The position numbers were made by a program, and so were the translations under genes. From DAHUXD01 sp963805495 (GTDB lineage Bacteria; Acidobacteriota; Thermoanaerobaculia; UBA5066; Gp7-AA6): a DNA stretch of 64,000 nt. Shown here piece by piece: positions 14,247-24,039 of the stretch. The stretch spans positions 1,699,772 to 1,763,771 of the forward strand of contig CAWDUQ010000002.1 of the NCBI GenBank assembly GCA_963805495.1. The letters run 5' to 3'. The notes under the pieces are model-generated. The model made no database searches, had not been told where the DNA came from, and worked only from the letters and a program-made list of their open reading frames with translations. Numbering within the stretch: the stretch's first letter is position 1; every line of letters begins with the position of its first letter.

Positions 14247-16082
14247 ATGAGATTCAACCGGAGCATCCTTTCGTCGGCGGCGAGCCGCTACGCGTTCGCC
14301 GCCGTCGTCGTCGTGGCGGCCCAGCTGCTTCGCGCTGTCACGATTCCGGGGGCGCGCGTTCCCTTCCTCTTTTTCTTTCCGGCCGTCATGGCGGCCGCAT
14401 GGTTCGGCGGCCTCGGACCCGGTGTCTTCGCCCTGGCGACGTCCGCCGCTTTCGGGGGTCTCGTTTTCGATCCCCGGATGGCGGTCTGGATGTCCACGGC
14501 CAGCGACTGGGTCGCCTATGCGCTCTTCCTGCCGGTCGGGACCGCCATCCTGGTGGCAGTCGAAGGGGCGCGCCGGGCCCGCGTACGGGCAGAGGTCAGC
14601 CGGGAAACCCTCGATCAGGCGCTCGACGCCGCGCGGACGGGCTACTGGACTCTGGACGTCGCCTCCGGGAAGGTCACGTGGTCGGAAAACTTCGAGTCAG
14701 CCCAAGGGACTTCCACGCGGGTCGCTCGGATCCGGTCTTCGCTCCCTTCTGCAATTCGTTCACCCGGACGACACGTCCCGCGTCGAGGACGCCTTCGATC
14801 GCGCCGTCGGCCAGGGTACCGATTTCGATCTGAATTTTCGAATCCAGCCGCCGGAGGGTCCCCTCCAGTGGATCAACGCCCGGGGACGGGCCATCGTCAA
14901 GGGCGGACGGGTCGTCAAGATCACGGGCATCGGCGCAAACGTCACGGACCGCCGCTCCGGGGAGCAGGCCGCCCGCCTGCTCGCGGCGATCGTGAGCTCG
15001 AGCGAAGACGCGATCATCTCCAAGGACCTCGACGGGCCGGGTCCTCTCCTGGAATGCCGCGGCCGAGCGCCTCTTCGGCTACCGCGCGGACGAGATGGTC
15101 GGCCGATCGATCCAGGTCTTGATGCCTCCCGAGAGGGCCGAGGACTACCGCGGGATCATCGCGCGCATCGCGCGCGGCGAGCGCGTCGAGCACTACGAGA
15201 CGACCCGTCGCCGGAAAGACGGGACGCTCGTCGAGGTCGCCGTGACCGCCTCGCCCGTCCGCGACGAGGACGGGCGCATCATCGCCGTTTCGAAGACGGC
15301 GCGCGATCTGACACCCTGGCGCGAGATCGAACGGGACCGCGAACGGACCCGGGAGCTCTTCCTGGCGACCCTCGGCCACGACCTGCGCAACCCCCTGAAC
15401 GCGATCACCGCCTCGCTCTTCTACCTGCGACGCCACGCTCCCGAACCCCTGCAGCACGTCGTCGAGCGGATGTCCGGCAGCGGCGACCGCATGGCGCGCA
15501 TGATCGGGCAGCTTCTCGACTTCACGCGGACCCGGCTGGGGGGCGGGATCGAAGTCGCTCCGCGCCCGTGCGATCTCCGCCAGGTTTGCCGGACGGTCCT
15601 CGCGGAGGTGGAGATGCAGTATCCGGAACGCTTCCGGTTCGCTCGACGGGGAGGAGCTGCCCGGAGAGTGGGACGCGGATCGCCTCGCGCAGGTGGTCTC
15701 CAATCTCGTCGTCAACGCTCTCGTCCACGGCCCGGCCGAGGAGCCCGTCGAAATCGCGACGTTTCGCGAGGGGAAGGAGGCCGTGCTCGAGGTCTCCAAC
15801 CGCGGGGAGGAGATACCGGAATCGATGCGGGACGCGATCTTCGAGCCCTTCCGGCGTGGATCGGGCGAGCCGCGAAGAGCCTCGCAGGGATTGGGCCTCG
15901 GCCTCTACATCAGCCGGGAGATCACCCGGGCCCACGGGGGCTCCATCGGCGTCGCGTGCCCCGACGGGAGGGTCGTATTCTCCGTCCGGCTGCCGATCCA
16001 TCGGGTACCGCGCCGGGAAGGCCCGACGCGAGTCGCCACTCTGCCACCGACGTCGGGAGCCCGGACCGGCCCGGCGGCCTGA
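14247..16082 (+). pseudogene. Frameshifted membrane sensor histidine kinase (DUF4118-PAS-PAS-HK)
   Basis: The reading frame passes through all three plus frames but gives one coherent kinase. It has an N-terminal four-helix DUF4118-like membrane domain (YAFAAVVVVAAQLLRAVTIP...), a PAS domain (VHPDDTSRVEDAF), a second PAS domain (FGYRADEMVGRS), HisKA with GHDLRNPLNA and an ATPase domain with GLGLGLYISREITRAHGG. Breaks occur near 14705 (one extra G in CCCAAGGGAC), near 15033 (one extra G in GACGGGCC) and near 15647 (one extra base before CTCGACGGGG). All three are single-base insertions, two in G runs. Sequencing error or recent inactivation are both possible. It forms an operon with the receiver at 13766. 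Confidence 0.82.
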
Positions 16083-16157
16083 GGGGCGGAGCACCGGCGT
16101 CGACACGTCGGAGGTGCGGGCCCGCATTTCCGGGCGCTTTTGAAGCGGCGCTCGCTC

Positions 16158-18467
16158 CTACTGCAGGTTGAACGTCTTGACGATGAACACCGCCATCTGG
16201 CCGCGCGTGTTCGGGTTGCCCGGGCAGTAGTTGCCGCCGCCGCAGCCGCCGGTGATGTTCTCGGCGGCGAGCTGCTCGATCCAGTCGGCGAAGGAGGACG
16301 GGCACGCCACGTCGCCGAACATTCCTGTGCAGGGCGGCGGCACGTAGGCCGAGCCGTGCTCGGCCTTCAGGAGGAAGACCGCCATCTGGTCCCTCCGCAC
16401 GGGGTTCGCCGGGCAATAGAGACCCCCGCCGCAGCCGGTCGTGATGCCGGCCGCGGCGAACGCCTCGACCCAGTCGGCGAAGGCCGACGGGCACGGCACG
16501 TCCCCGAAGATCCCCGCGCAGGGCGGCGGGACGTAGCAGATCCCGTTCAAGGCCTTCAGCAGGAACACGGCCATCTGCTGGCGCAGGGTCGGGAGCGAGG
16601 AACCGTACGACCCTCCCCCGACTCCGGCGGTGATCCCGTGGCGCACGAGAATGGAGATGTAGGAGTAGAACTGGTGCGCCGGCGGCACGTCGGCGAAGTC
16701 GACGCTCCAGGCCCGCGGGATCGTGCCCGTCCGTCCGGAGGGATTGACGACCGTGACGTCCCAGATGCCGCCCGGCACCGCCGGGGCCTTGGCGTTGAAG
16801 AAGACGGTCGCGCCGAACGCGATGTTCGTCATCGGGATTCCGCCGATCGTCGCCGTCAGGCCGTTTTCGAAGTTCGTTCCGAAGACCTGGACGGCCGTCC
16901 CGGCCGGGCCGGTCGACGGCGTGATGGTGAACGGGAGGCGTTGCGAGAACTCCGAGGTCCGCCCCGTCGCGTCGGTCGCCGTGGCCGAGATGCGCGAGCC
17001 CGCGGCGACCGCGACCGGCAGCGTGACGTCGTACGCCGTGAGGCCGCTGCCGTCGACCGTCAGCGGAGACGTCCCGAGCCAGGTCTCCCCTTCCAGGTAG
17101 TCCTGGGGATTCTCCGAGCACGGCGGGTTGGCGTAGAAGTCGAGCGTGTAGCTGCCTGGATCGGTCTGCAAAACACCCTTCACGCGCACGCTGGCGCTGC
17201 CGGGCGCCAGTGCCGAGATGTCGACGCTTCCGACGAGCGGGAAGTTCTGGGACGCGTCGCCCTCGGTCGGGTCGTTCGGCGTGGGTCCGGCGACGTCCTG
17301 GTCGATCCCCAGCGCGTCGTTGTCATGGATGGAGTTGCCGCGGATGGTCGTCCGGGTCCCCAGATTCCAGATGCCCGTCTGGTTGAAGGCGACGACGTTG
17401 GCCTCTCCCGCCGCGGTCCCTCCGATCCGCGTGTCGGTCACGGCCGTCGAGTTGACGGTGATGCCGAAGCCGTTGGGAAGCGGCAGGGTCCCCCCGGCAT
17501 CCACACCGACGAAGTTGCCGAGGATCTCGGCGCCGTCCCCGCCGTTGAGGACGATGCCTGAAACGTTTCCGGACACGACGTTGCGGGCGGAGGCCGTCGT
17601 CCCGCCCACTTTCAGCAGCGCGGCGCTGCCGGCGACCTGGATTCCCGTTGTGTTCTCGATCGCGAGCGTGCCGGTCGCATCCGTGCCGATGCGGTTGCCG
17701 GCGACGAGCGTGGCCGTCGAGCCCGTGAGATCGATCCCCACCGTGTTGCCCGAAATGACATTGCCCGCGCCCGCGGCCGTTCCGCCGATGGAGTTGCCGC
17801 TGCCGCCCGACAGGGAAACGCCGGCCTGGTTGGCGAGGGGCTGCGTGCCGTCGACCTTCGTTCCGATCCGGTTGCCCCGGATCAGGTTGTCGTTCCCGCC
17901 CACGATCCTCACGCCGTAGCCGACGTTGCCCGAAATCAGGTTGCGCGCGCTCGCCGTCGTCCCCCCGACCAGATTCCCGTTCGAGTCGATCAGGATCCCG
18001 ATTCCGTTGCCGAAGGCCTGCGTCCCGGCCGGATTCGTGCCGATGAAGCAGGCCTCGACCGTATTGCCGCCGCCGCCGAGTTGGAGGCCCGTGGCCAGGT
18101 CCGAGAACGCCAGCCCGCGGACGGTCGTTCCGCCGCCGGAGATGGCGAGGCCCGTGCCGTTGAAGAGTCCCTGGCGGATCTGGAAAAGCGGCGTGCCCGC
18201 GTACCCGGCCTGCGTCGTGCCGTCGATGATGACGGGGTCCGTGACGGTGGGCAGAGGTGCCCCGAGAAGCATCATGAAGGGCCCTGTCCCGGGAATATCG
18301 AACGCGATGGTGTCGAGGACTCCGACGCTCGCGTTGGAGTCGAGGATCGCCTGCCGCAGCGAGCCCGGGGTGTTGTCGATGGCGGTCGTCACGGTGTAGG
18401 TCGCGGCGGAAGCCGCCGCGGCCGCAGAGAACCACAGGGCTCCGAGAAACCGAGCGCGGTTGCGCAT
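16158..18467 (-). CDS. Secreted parallel beta-helix protein with IPT/TIG domain and SLH-like C-terminal repeats
   Basis: A 769-aa exported protein. The signal peptide (MRNRARFLGALWFSAAAAAS) is followed by a right-handed beta-helix of many NxISGN/IGGT turns (about residues 35-400), such as GNRIGTDATGT and SARNVVSGN. Next come a beta-rich region, an IPT/TIG-like segment (PFTITPSTGPAGTAVQVFGT), and three SLH-like repeats (ADVPPAHQFY..., FGDVPCPSAFADWVEAFAAA, FGDVACPSSFADWIEQLAAE), each closing with QMAVFLLK or QMAVFIVK. The Cys-rich CGGG(L/N)YCP insertions are distinctive. It is probably displayed on the cell surface and may bind or cut polysaccharide; no catalytic residues were identified. ATG 18467 follows an ACCGGAGG site. 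The last repeat has a fragmentary relative at 28642-28706. Confidence 0.88.
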   Translation of the reverse strand: MRNRARFLGALWFSAAAAASAATYTVTTAIDNTPGSLRQAILDSNASVGVLDTIAFDIPGTGPFMMLLGAPLPTVTDPVIIDGTTQAGYAGTPLFQIRQGLFNGTGLAISGGGTTVRGLAFSDLATGLQLGGGGNTVEACFIGTNPAGTQAFGNGIGILIDSNGNLVGGTTASARNLISGNVGYGVRIVGGNDNLIRGNRIGTKVDGTQPLANQAGVSLSGGSGNSIGGTAAGAGNVISGNTVGIDLTGSTATLVAGNRIGTDATGTLAIENTTGIQVAGSAALLKVGGTTASARNVVSGNVSGIVLNGGDGAEILGNFVGVDAGGTLPLPNGFGITVNSTAVTDTRIGGTAAGEANVVAFNQTGIWNLGTRTTIRGNSIHDNDALGIDQDVAGPTPNDPTEGDASQNFPLVGSVDISALAPGSASVRVKGVLQTDPGSYTLDFYANPPCSENPQDYLEGETWLGTSPLTVDGSGLTAYDVTLPVAVAAGSRISATATDATGRTSEFSQRLPFTITPSTGPAGTAVQVFGTNFENGLTATIGGIPMTNIAFGATVFFNAKAPAVPGGIWDVTVVNPSGRTGTIPRAWSVDFADVPPAHQFYSYISILVRHGITAGVGGGSYGSSLPTLRQQMAVFLLKALNGICYVPPPCAGIFGDVPCPSAFADWVEAFAAAGITTGCGGGLYCPANPVRRDQMAVFLLKAEHGSAYVPPPCTGMFGDVACPSSFADWIEQLAAENITGGCGGGNYCPGNPNTRGQMAVFIVKTFNLQ

Positions 18468-18603
18468 GGAGACCTCCGGTCGCAAACCCCGAGTCTATTT
18501 CGGCCGGCCGCTTCGATCCAGGCGTTCGGGACGAGGCGTGGGGCACCAGGACAAAGGACACTCGCGGCGCGGGCACCCCGCAAGCCAGTCCTCCTTCCGG
18601 GCC

Positions 18604-18723
18604 GCGCCGAAAGCTCAGCAAAAGGTCGAGAAGGCGATGCACGAGCGTAAGTGGGGCACCCTGCGGTCTCCGGGAGCTCGTGAAAAAGGGTCGAGTCGGA
18701 AACAGGCGATCGCCATCGGCCGG
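18604..18723 (+). pseudogene. DUF6496 gene remnant
   Basis: The frame encodes KAQQKVEKAMHERKWGTLRS and then SSRKQAIAIG, clearly related to the intact DUF6496 protein at 12889-13092 (KASQKVERALHERKGGTLKS, TSRKQAIAIG). The usual start segment (MAEKRKYGKK) is absent and the conserved end (LSEARKAGAKVP) is replaced. No ribosome site or start is evident, so this is a truncated copy. Confidence 0.6.
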
Positions 18724-18805
18724 GGCCGACCGGGAGAACCGGGTCCCACCCACGGTCGCTCTCTCTTCCGGACTCGCGGGATCTTGCGGAACCGAGCTCC
18801 GGCGC

Positions 18806-21800
18806 TCAGCCGCCGAGAACGTCCCGGACGGCGCGAAGGATTTCCGTGCTTCGATAGGGCTTGCGCACCGTGGCCCGGACCCCGGACTCTTCCATCGCTT
18901 TCCGCTGCTCCGCGTCGATGTTGCCGCTCGCCACGATGCAGCGAACGTCGGGGTCCCGATCGCGCATCTGGAGAAACGCCTGCCATCCCGCCAGCCGCGG
19001 CAGGCCGAGATCGAGCAGGACCGCGCCGATTCGCTCGGCGTTCTCCGCGTGACAACGCACGGCTTCCCGACCATCGAGGGCCGTGAGCACCTCGAACCCC
19101 TCCTCCTCGAGGATCTCCTTGATGGGGTCCAGAAGCGCCTTTTCGTCCTCGACGATCAGAATCGTCGCCGGAACGCGCCCCAGGGGCGGCGGGGCGGGCG
19201 CCGCGCGAGGCACTCCGCGACGGCCACCTTCCCCGGTCCCGGTGGACGCCCGGCGGCCCACCGTCGCCGCAACGTAGATGCGCACCGTCGTACCTTTCCC
19301 GATCTCGCTCTCGACGTCGATGAATCCACGGTGCGAATTGACGATGCCGTACACCACCGAGAGACCCAGCCCCTGCCCGCCCGCCCCCTTGGTCGAGAAG
19401 AATGGCTCGAACATCCGCTCCCGTGTCTCGCCGTCGATGCCGTGACCCGTATCCGCGACACACAACTCGACGAAACGCCCGCCGGACGCCTCGGGGAACT
19501 TGGCTCGCAGGGTCTCCGCCGTCACGACGTCGCTACCGAGCGTCAAGACTCCCCCCCGGGGCATCGCATCGCGGGCATTGACCGCGAGGTTGAGAACGGC
19601 CTGATGCAGCTGATTCGGGTCGGCGTGGACGCGCGGCACCCGGCGGGCGAGCTTCGTCGCAATCTTGATCTGCTTCGGAAACGTCTCCCGGAGCATCAAC
19701 TCCACTTCACGCACCACGGCGTTCACGTCGGTCGGCTCGAAGGCGACGTCGGTCTTGCGGGCGAAAGTCAGCAGCTGGCGCACGACCGCCGCACCCCGTT
19801 CCACGGCTTTCCGGATCGATCGTGAGCTGCCCGCGCGGCGGTCGACCGCGAGGTCGGCCCGGGACAACAGCTCGGCGTGGGCCGAGATGATGTTGAGGAG
19901 ATTGTTGAAGTCGTGCGCGACGCCGCCGGCCAGCCTCCCGACCGAATCGAGTTTCTGCATCTGCCGCACCTGGTCCTGCAACCGGGAGCGCTCGGTCAGG
20001 TCGCGAAGGTTCGCCTGAAGGACCTGTCGATCGCCGAGCCGATACGTGTACAGGACGGCCTCGACGAGGACGGCCTGGCCGCCCCGGTTGCGCAGCCTCA
20101 CCTCGGGATCGAGATGAAAGCCTTCCTCGACGGTCCGGGAGAAGCGGGCCCGCGCAGCGACGGGATCCTCGAAGACCTCCAGCTCCCACGGCGGCCGGCC
20201 GATCAGCTCGGACCGCGCGTAGCCCAGCAGCTCCTCGAGATACGGGTTGGCATCCAGGAGCTCGCCGGTCGCCGCATCCGCCAGCCAGATTCCTTCCCGT
20301 GCCGTTTCGAAGATGCGCCGGTAGCGGAACTCGGAGCTCCGCAGCGCCTCTTGCGCCCGCATGCGGTCGGTCAGGTCCTCGAAGGCCAGCAGAACGAGGG
20401 GGTCTTCCTCGCCCGGCAGACGGACGCGCCTTCCGTTGAGCCGGAGCGTCCGCTCCCCGACGCCCTCGATCTCGACCGTCAGGTCGTGGTCCCGGATCGG
20501 CGCCTTCTCGCGGAGTGCTCCCTGGAGAAGCTCCCGCAAGCTCGAATCCGCCGCCCCGAGGTTCCAGAGCTCGAGCAGCGGCCGGCCCTCGATCCCGTCC
20601 GGGACCGTGCCGAAGCTGCGATGGAACGACTGGTTCGCCGTCCGGACCCGGAGGCTGGAGTCGATGACGACGATCGCTTCCCGGATGGTTTCGACGAGAG
20701 CCTCGGCGTAGCGGCGCGCACGGTGGACCTGCTCCAGGCTCTTCTTGATCGGATCGATGTCGAAGAAGGCGAGAACGGCGCCGTCGATGCGTTTGTCCGT
20801 GGTGCGGTAGGGCCGGGCGTGCATCTGCAGCCACCGATCGTGATCGTCCTGAATCTCGAGCTCCTGAGGCTCGCCGTTCCGGATCACCTCGAACACCACA
20901 GCCTGGAGGTCGATCGCCTTCAGATTGGGACGGATGTCCCGGATCCGCCGGCCAGCGTCGGCGGCGATCAGGTTCAGGAGCTTCTCGGCGGGGGGCGTGA
21001 AACGCCGGAGCCGCCCCTCGCGGTCGAGCATGACGATCGGGAGCCGGACCCCCGTGAGCAGATTGACAAGGTCGTCGTTGAGCCGGGTCAACTCGGTGTT
21101 GCGGTTCTGCATCTCCTCGTTGACGGTCGTCAGCTCCTCGTTGGTCGACTGGAGTTCCTCCTTTGCCGTTTCGAGCTCTTCGTTGGTGGACTGCAACTCC
21201 TCGTTGGAGGAGAGGATCTCCTCGTTGGCCGATTTCAGCTCCTCGTTGGAGGCTTCCGTCGTCTCGATGATCGCCTGGAGATGTTCGCGGGTTTCCGCCA
21301 GCTCCTGCTCGAGCTGAGCGATCATCGCGCGGCCGCCGCGGGACGCGGGCGCCGGACGGGAGGCCGGCGCGGGCCGGCGGGTCTTCGACGCGGCCTCTTC
21401 GAAAAGAACGACATAGTGCCTTGGATCGCGCCCATTCCCGCCGAGGGGTACGACTTCCACGTCCACGGAGCGGGTATGACCGTCCTGCCGCACGCGCACC
21501 TTCTCCCGGCGGACGGTCTTCCCGGTGCGCCGGGCCTTCAACAAGCCCGAACGCAAATCCCCGAGGAGTCCCTCGCGCGCCATCTTCATCACGTTCAGGC
21601 TGGCCGCCCCGGCCGGCGCCTCGAGGTAGGCGCCAGTGCGCCCGCGGAACTGCACCACGTTGCCGACCTCGTCCACGACGACCCCGGCCGGCCCGTAGCG
21701 CCCGAGCACCAGCCGGTCGGCCTCCCTCTGAAGGTCGATCGGTGGTCCATCCGGCGGCCGCTCCTCCGCTGCCGGCCCGGCCACCGCCGGACCCGCGCGC

Positions 21801-23350
21801 GCGAAGTCGACGAGAGGCCGCGGCGGCCCCGGACGCCGCGTGAAGATCCGGTGGTTGCGGTCCAGCGCAGCGAAGAGATCGCCGAAACCCGCGATCGTCT
21901 CCGCGCTCCCGAGAAGTAGATAGCCCGACGGCCGCAGCGCGTAGTGCAGGAGCGGGATCACCCGCTTCTGGAGAGCCGGCTCCATGTAGATCAGGAGGTT
22001 TCGGCAGCTGACCAGATCGACGTTGGAGAAGGGCGGATCCGTCGCGACGTTCTGGCGCGCGAAGACGCATACATCGCGGACGTTTCGCGAGATCTGCCAG
22101 CCCTTTTCGGCCCGGACGAAGAAGCGCTTCAAGCGGCGCGGAGCGACATCGGCGAGCGCGTTCTCGAGGTAGAAGCCCGTCCGGGCCTTCTCGATCGCCG
22201 CCTCGGCGATGTCCGTCGCGAAGATCTGGACCGGCGGGCGCACGTCCTGCGCCTCGATCGTCTCGAAGAGCGCGATCGCGAGCGAATACACCTCCTCTCC
22301 CGTCGAACAGCCCGGCACCCACACGCGGATCGGAACGCTGCCCGGCCTTCGGCGCAGCAATGCCGGGAACACCTCGCCCTGAAGCGTCTCGAAGACCTCG
22401 GGATCGCGAAAGAAGGCGGTGACCGTGATGAGGATGTCTTCGTGCAGTGCCAGGCTCTCGGCGCGGTCCCTGCGCAGCAGCTCGGCGTACGCGCGCAGCG
22501 TGTCGACCTTCCGCAGCGCCATCCGCCGGGCGATCCGGCGTCTCACCGTCGACTGTCGATACCCCGAAAAGTCGACTTGCGTTTCGTTGCGGAGGATCGC
22601 CAGGACGCGAGCATAGTCTGCGTCGGCCGCGGAAGGAGGCGGCGGCGGCGCCGGGAGCTCCGGTCGGACGTAAGGATGCTTCGCCATCCGCGCGATCTCG
22701 CGGGCGATCGTCTCGGGAGAACCCACGAAATCGACAGCCCCCGCGGCGATTGCGGCGCGCGGCATGTCGTGGAAGCGGGCGGTCTCCTCGTCCTGGGCGA
22801 ACGTGACCCCGCCCCCGGCCTTGATCGCGCGCAGGCCGAGAGCGCCGTCCGACAAGGTGCCGGAGAGGACGATTCCAATCGCGCGGCTCCCGTAGCCCTC
22901 CGCCACGGAAAAGAAGAAGTGGTCGATGGACCGCTCCTTCGCGAGGCGCCGCGACCGGGGCTCCACCCGAAACGACCCGTCCGCCAGCCGGATGTCGGCG
23001 CTGGAGGGGATGACGTAGACGCGGTCGGGCTCGACGCGCATGCCGGCGGCGATCTCGAGGACCGGCATCCGCGTGGAGCGGCTGAGGATCTCCTTCAGCA
23101 GGCTGTCTCTCTTGGGATCGAGGTGCTGAACCAGGACGAACGCCATGCCGGAATCGGAAGGCAGGTGGCGCAGCAGCTGCGTGAAGGCCTCGAGGCCACC
23201 GGCGGAGGCGCCGACGCCGACGATCGGGGACGCCCGGTCTTTCCCCGGGGCGGACGACCGGACCCGCGGGCGGCGCGAAGCGGCACGGTCCCGCGAGCGG
23301 GGCTTCACCGACCGCCGGGGCCGGTTCGACTGACTCCGAAGCCGCGACAT
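18806..23350 (-). CDS. CheB-CheR-PAS-histidine kinase-receiver fusion (1514 aa)
   Basis: Giant soluble signalling protein. Domains in order: CheB methylesterase (about 42-225; SAGG nucleophile, VQHLDP, SGTLSDGALGLRAIK); CheR methyltransferase (about 245-510; PGCSTGEEVYSLAI, RNLLIYM); PAS; a long coiled coil of NEELQSTNEELE repeats (about 685-760); further PAS domains; HisKA of the AHDFNNLLN type (His near 1148); ATPase (GGQGLGLSVV); and a receiver (about 1400-1510, acceptor Asp in LLDLGLP). Such CheBR-kinase fusions couple methylation chemistry or its remnants to kinase output and do not belong to classical chemotaxis; no receptor genes are nearby. The start at 23350 precedes a basic disordered tail. 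The candidate receiver remnant at 23497-23738 lies just upstream on the same strand. Confidence 0.9.
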   Translation of the reverse strand: MSRLRSQSNRPRRSVKPRSRDRAASRRPRVRSSAPGKDRASPIVGVGASAGGLEAFTQLLRHLPSDSGMAFVLVQHLDPKRDSLLKEILSRSTRMPVLEIAAGMRVEPDRVYVIPSSADIRLADGSFRVEPRSRRLAKERSIDHFFFSVAEGYGSRAIGIVLSGTLSDGALGLRAIKAGGGVTFAQDEETARFHDMPRAAIAAGAVDFVGSPETIAREIARMAKHPYVRPELPAPPPPPSAADADYARVLAILRNETQVDFSGYRQSTVRRRIARRMALRKVDTLRAYAELLRRDRAESLALHEDILITVTAFFRDPEVFETLQGEVFPALLRRRPGSVPIRVWVPGCSTGEEVYSLAIALFETIEAQDVRPPVQIFATDIAEAAIEKARTGFYLENALADVAPRRLKRFFVRAEKGWQISRNVRDVCVFARQNVATDPPFSNVDLVSCRNLLIYMEPALQKRVIPLLHYALRPSGYLLLGSAETIAGFGDLFAALDRNHRIFTRRPGPPRPLVDFARAGPAVAGPAAEERPPDGPPIDLQREADRLVLGRYGPAGVVVDEVGNVVQFRGRTGAYLEAPAGAASLNVMKMAREGLLGDLRSGLLKARRTGKTVRREKVRVRQDGHTRSVDVEVVPLGGNGRDPRHYVVLFEEAASKTRRPAPASRPAPASRGGRAMIAQLEQELAETREHLQAIIETTEASNEELKSANEEILSSNEELQSTNEELETAKEELQSTNEELTTVNEEMQNRNTELTRLNDDLVNLLTGVRLPIVMLDREGRLRRFTPPAEKLLNLIAADAGRRIRDIRPNLKAIDLQAVVFEVIRNGEPQELEIQDDHDRWLQMHARPYRTTDKRIDGAVLAFFDIDPIKKSLEQVHRARRYAEALVETIREAIVVIDSSLRVRTANQSFHRSFGTVPDGIEGRPLLELWNLGAADSSLRELLQGALREKAPIRDHDLTVEIEGVGERTLRLNGRRVRLPGEEDPLVLLAFEDLTDRMRAQEALRSSEFRYRRIFETAREGIWLADAATGELLDANPYLEELLGYARSELIGRPPWELEVFEDPVAARARFSRTVEEGFHLDPEVRLRNRGGQAVLVEAVLYTYRLGDRQVLQANLRDLTERSRLQDQVRQMQKLDSVGRLAGGVAHDFNNLLNIISAHAELLSRADLAVDRRAGSSRSIRKAVERGAAVVRQLLTFARKTDVAFEPTDVNAVVREVELMLRETFPKQIKIATKLARRVPRVHADPNQLHQAVLNLAVNARDAMPRGGVLTLGSDVVTAETLRAKFPEASGGRFVELCVADTGHGIDGETRERMFEPFFSTKGAGGQGLGLSVVYGIVNSHRGFIDVESEIGKGTTVRIYVAATVGRRASTGTGEGGRRGVPRAAPAPPPLGRVPATILIVEDEKALLDPIKEILEEEGFEVLTALDGREAVRCHAENAERIGAVLLDLGLPRLAGWQAFLQMRDRDPDVRCIVASGNIDAEQRKAMEESGVRATVRKPYRSTEILRAVRDVLGG

Positions 23351-23496
23351 GACCGCTTCACCTTGCCCGCAACCAGATTAGTCTATCTGCTCGTCCCCGG
23401 GCTTTTCCCGCACCTTCGCCGGCACGAAACCGGGAGTCTTGCAGGGCGGGGCCAGGGGGCCTCTGCGGCCGGCAGTGTCGACGGGTCCGGCCTCCG

Positions 23497-23738
23497 TCAG
23501 TGGCCCCCCGAAAGACAATCGAGGAGCGACCGCAACGCTTCGGGCCGAAGCGGCTTGAGCAGGTACGGTCGAAACCCGGCTCCGTCGACCGGCGGCGATC
23601 CGACTCGTCTCCCCAACCGGTGACCGCGACCAGAACGACGTCCCGTCCCCATGGGCGACGGCGAATCTTCTCGGCGGCCGCGAGTCCGGTCATCCGCGGA
23701 AGGCCGATATCCATCAGGATCCATTCGGGATGCCAGGA
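23497..23738 (-). pseudogene. Truncated, frameshifted receiver-domain remnant
   Basis: The minus strand encodes the second half of a receiver domain: WHPEWILMDIGLPRMTGLAA, then VVLVAVTGWGDESDRRRS, and after one missing base near 23565, YLLKPLRPEALRSLLDCL and a stop. The acceptor Asp and the KP pair are present, but the first half of the domain (acidic pocket and two strands) is missing. It lies upstream of the CheB-CheR kinase and may be a relic of a partner regulator. Confidence 0.65.
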
Positions 23739-24039
23739 TTTCGGGTCGGAGCGCCCGAGGCCCGAGGAGGGGAACTCCCGCCAGCCGGAAAGCGAGTTTC
23801 GGAACAGGCCCGCGGGGGCAAAACGGCAGAGCCGACGGCCAGCGAATGTTCCACGCTCCCAAAAAAATGTAAACCAGGTGCCGGAACGGAATCGGCCCGC
23901 CAGGCGCAACGCCGGAACCTTTCCCCGGGAGCCCGGGACCGAGCGAGCCACCCCCGTGGGCCGGGGAAGAGCGGGATCCGGTCCGCTCGCCGCCGCGGCA
24001 GTCTGCGAGGAAAGGCCGGCGGACGCGGTGCGGCTGGAC
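23739..24039. other. Non-coding or decayed stretch
   Basis: Between the receiver remnant and the AsmA-like gene I see open frames but none with a recognisable protein, a ribosome site or a convincing start. No repeat, RNA or promoter stood out. Confidence 0.5.

Noticed and set aside
21120..21290. Short tandem repeats on the plus strand that look like a direct-repeat array
   Set aside because: They encode the NEELQSTNEELE coiled coil of the CheB-CheR kinase on the other strand; there are no CRISPR-like spacers. No CRISPR array was seen anywhere.
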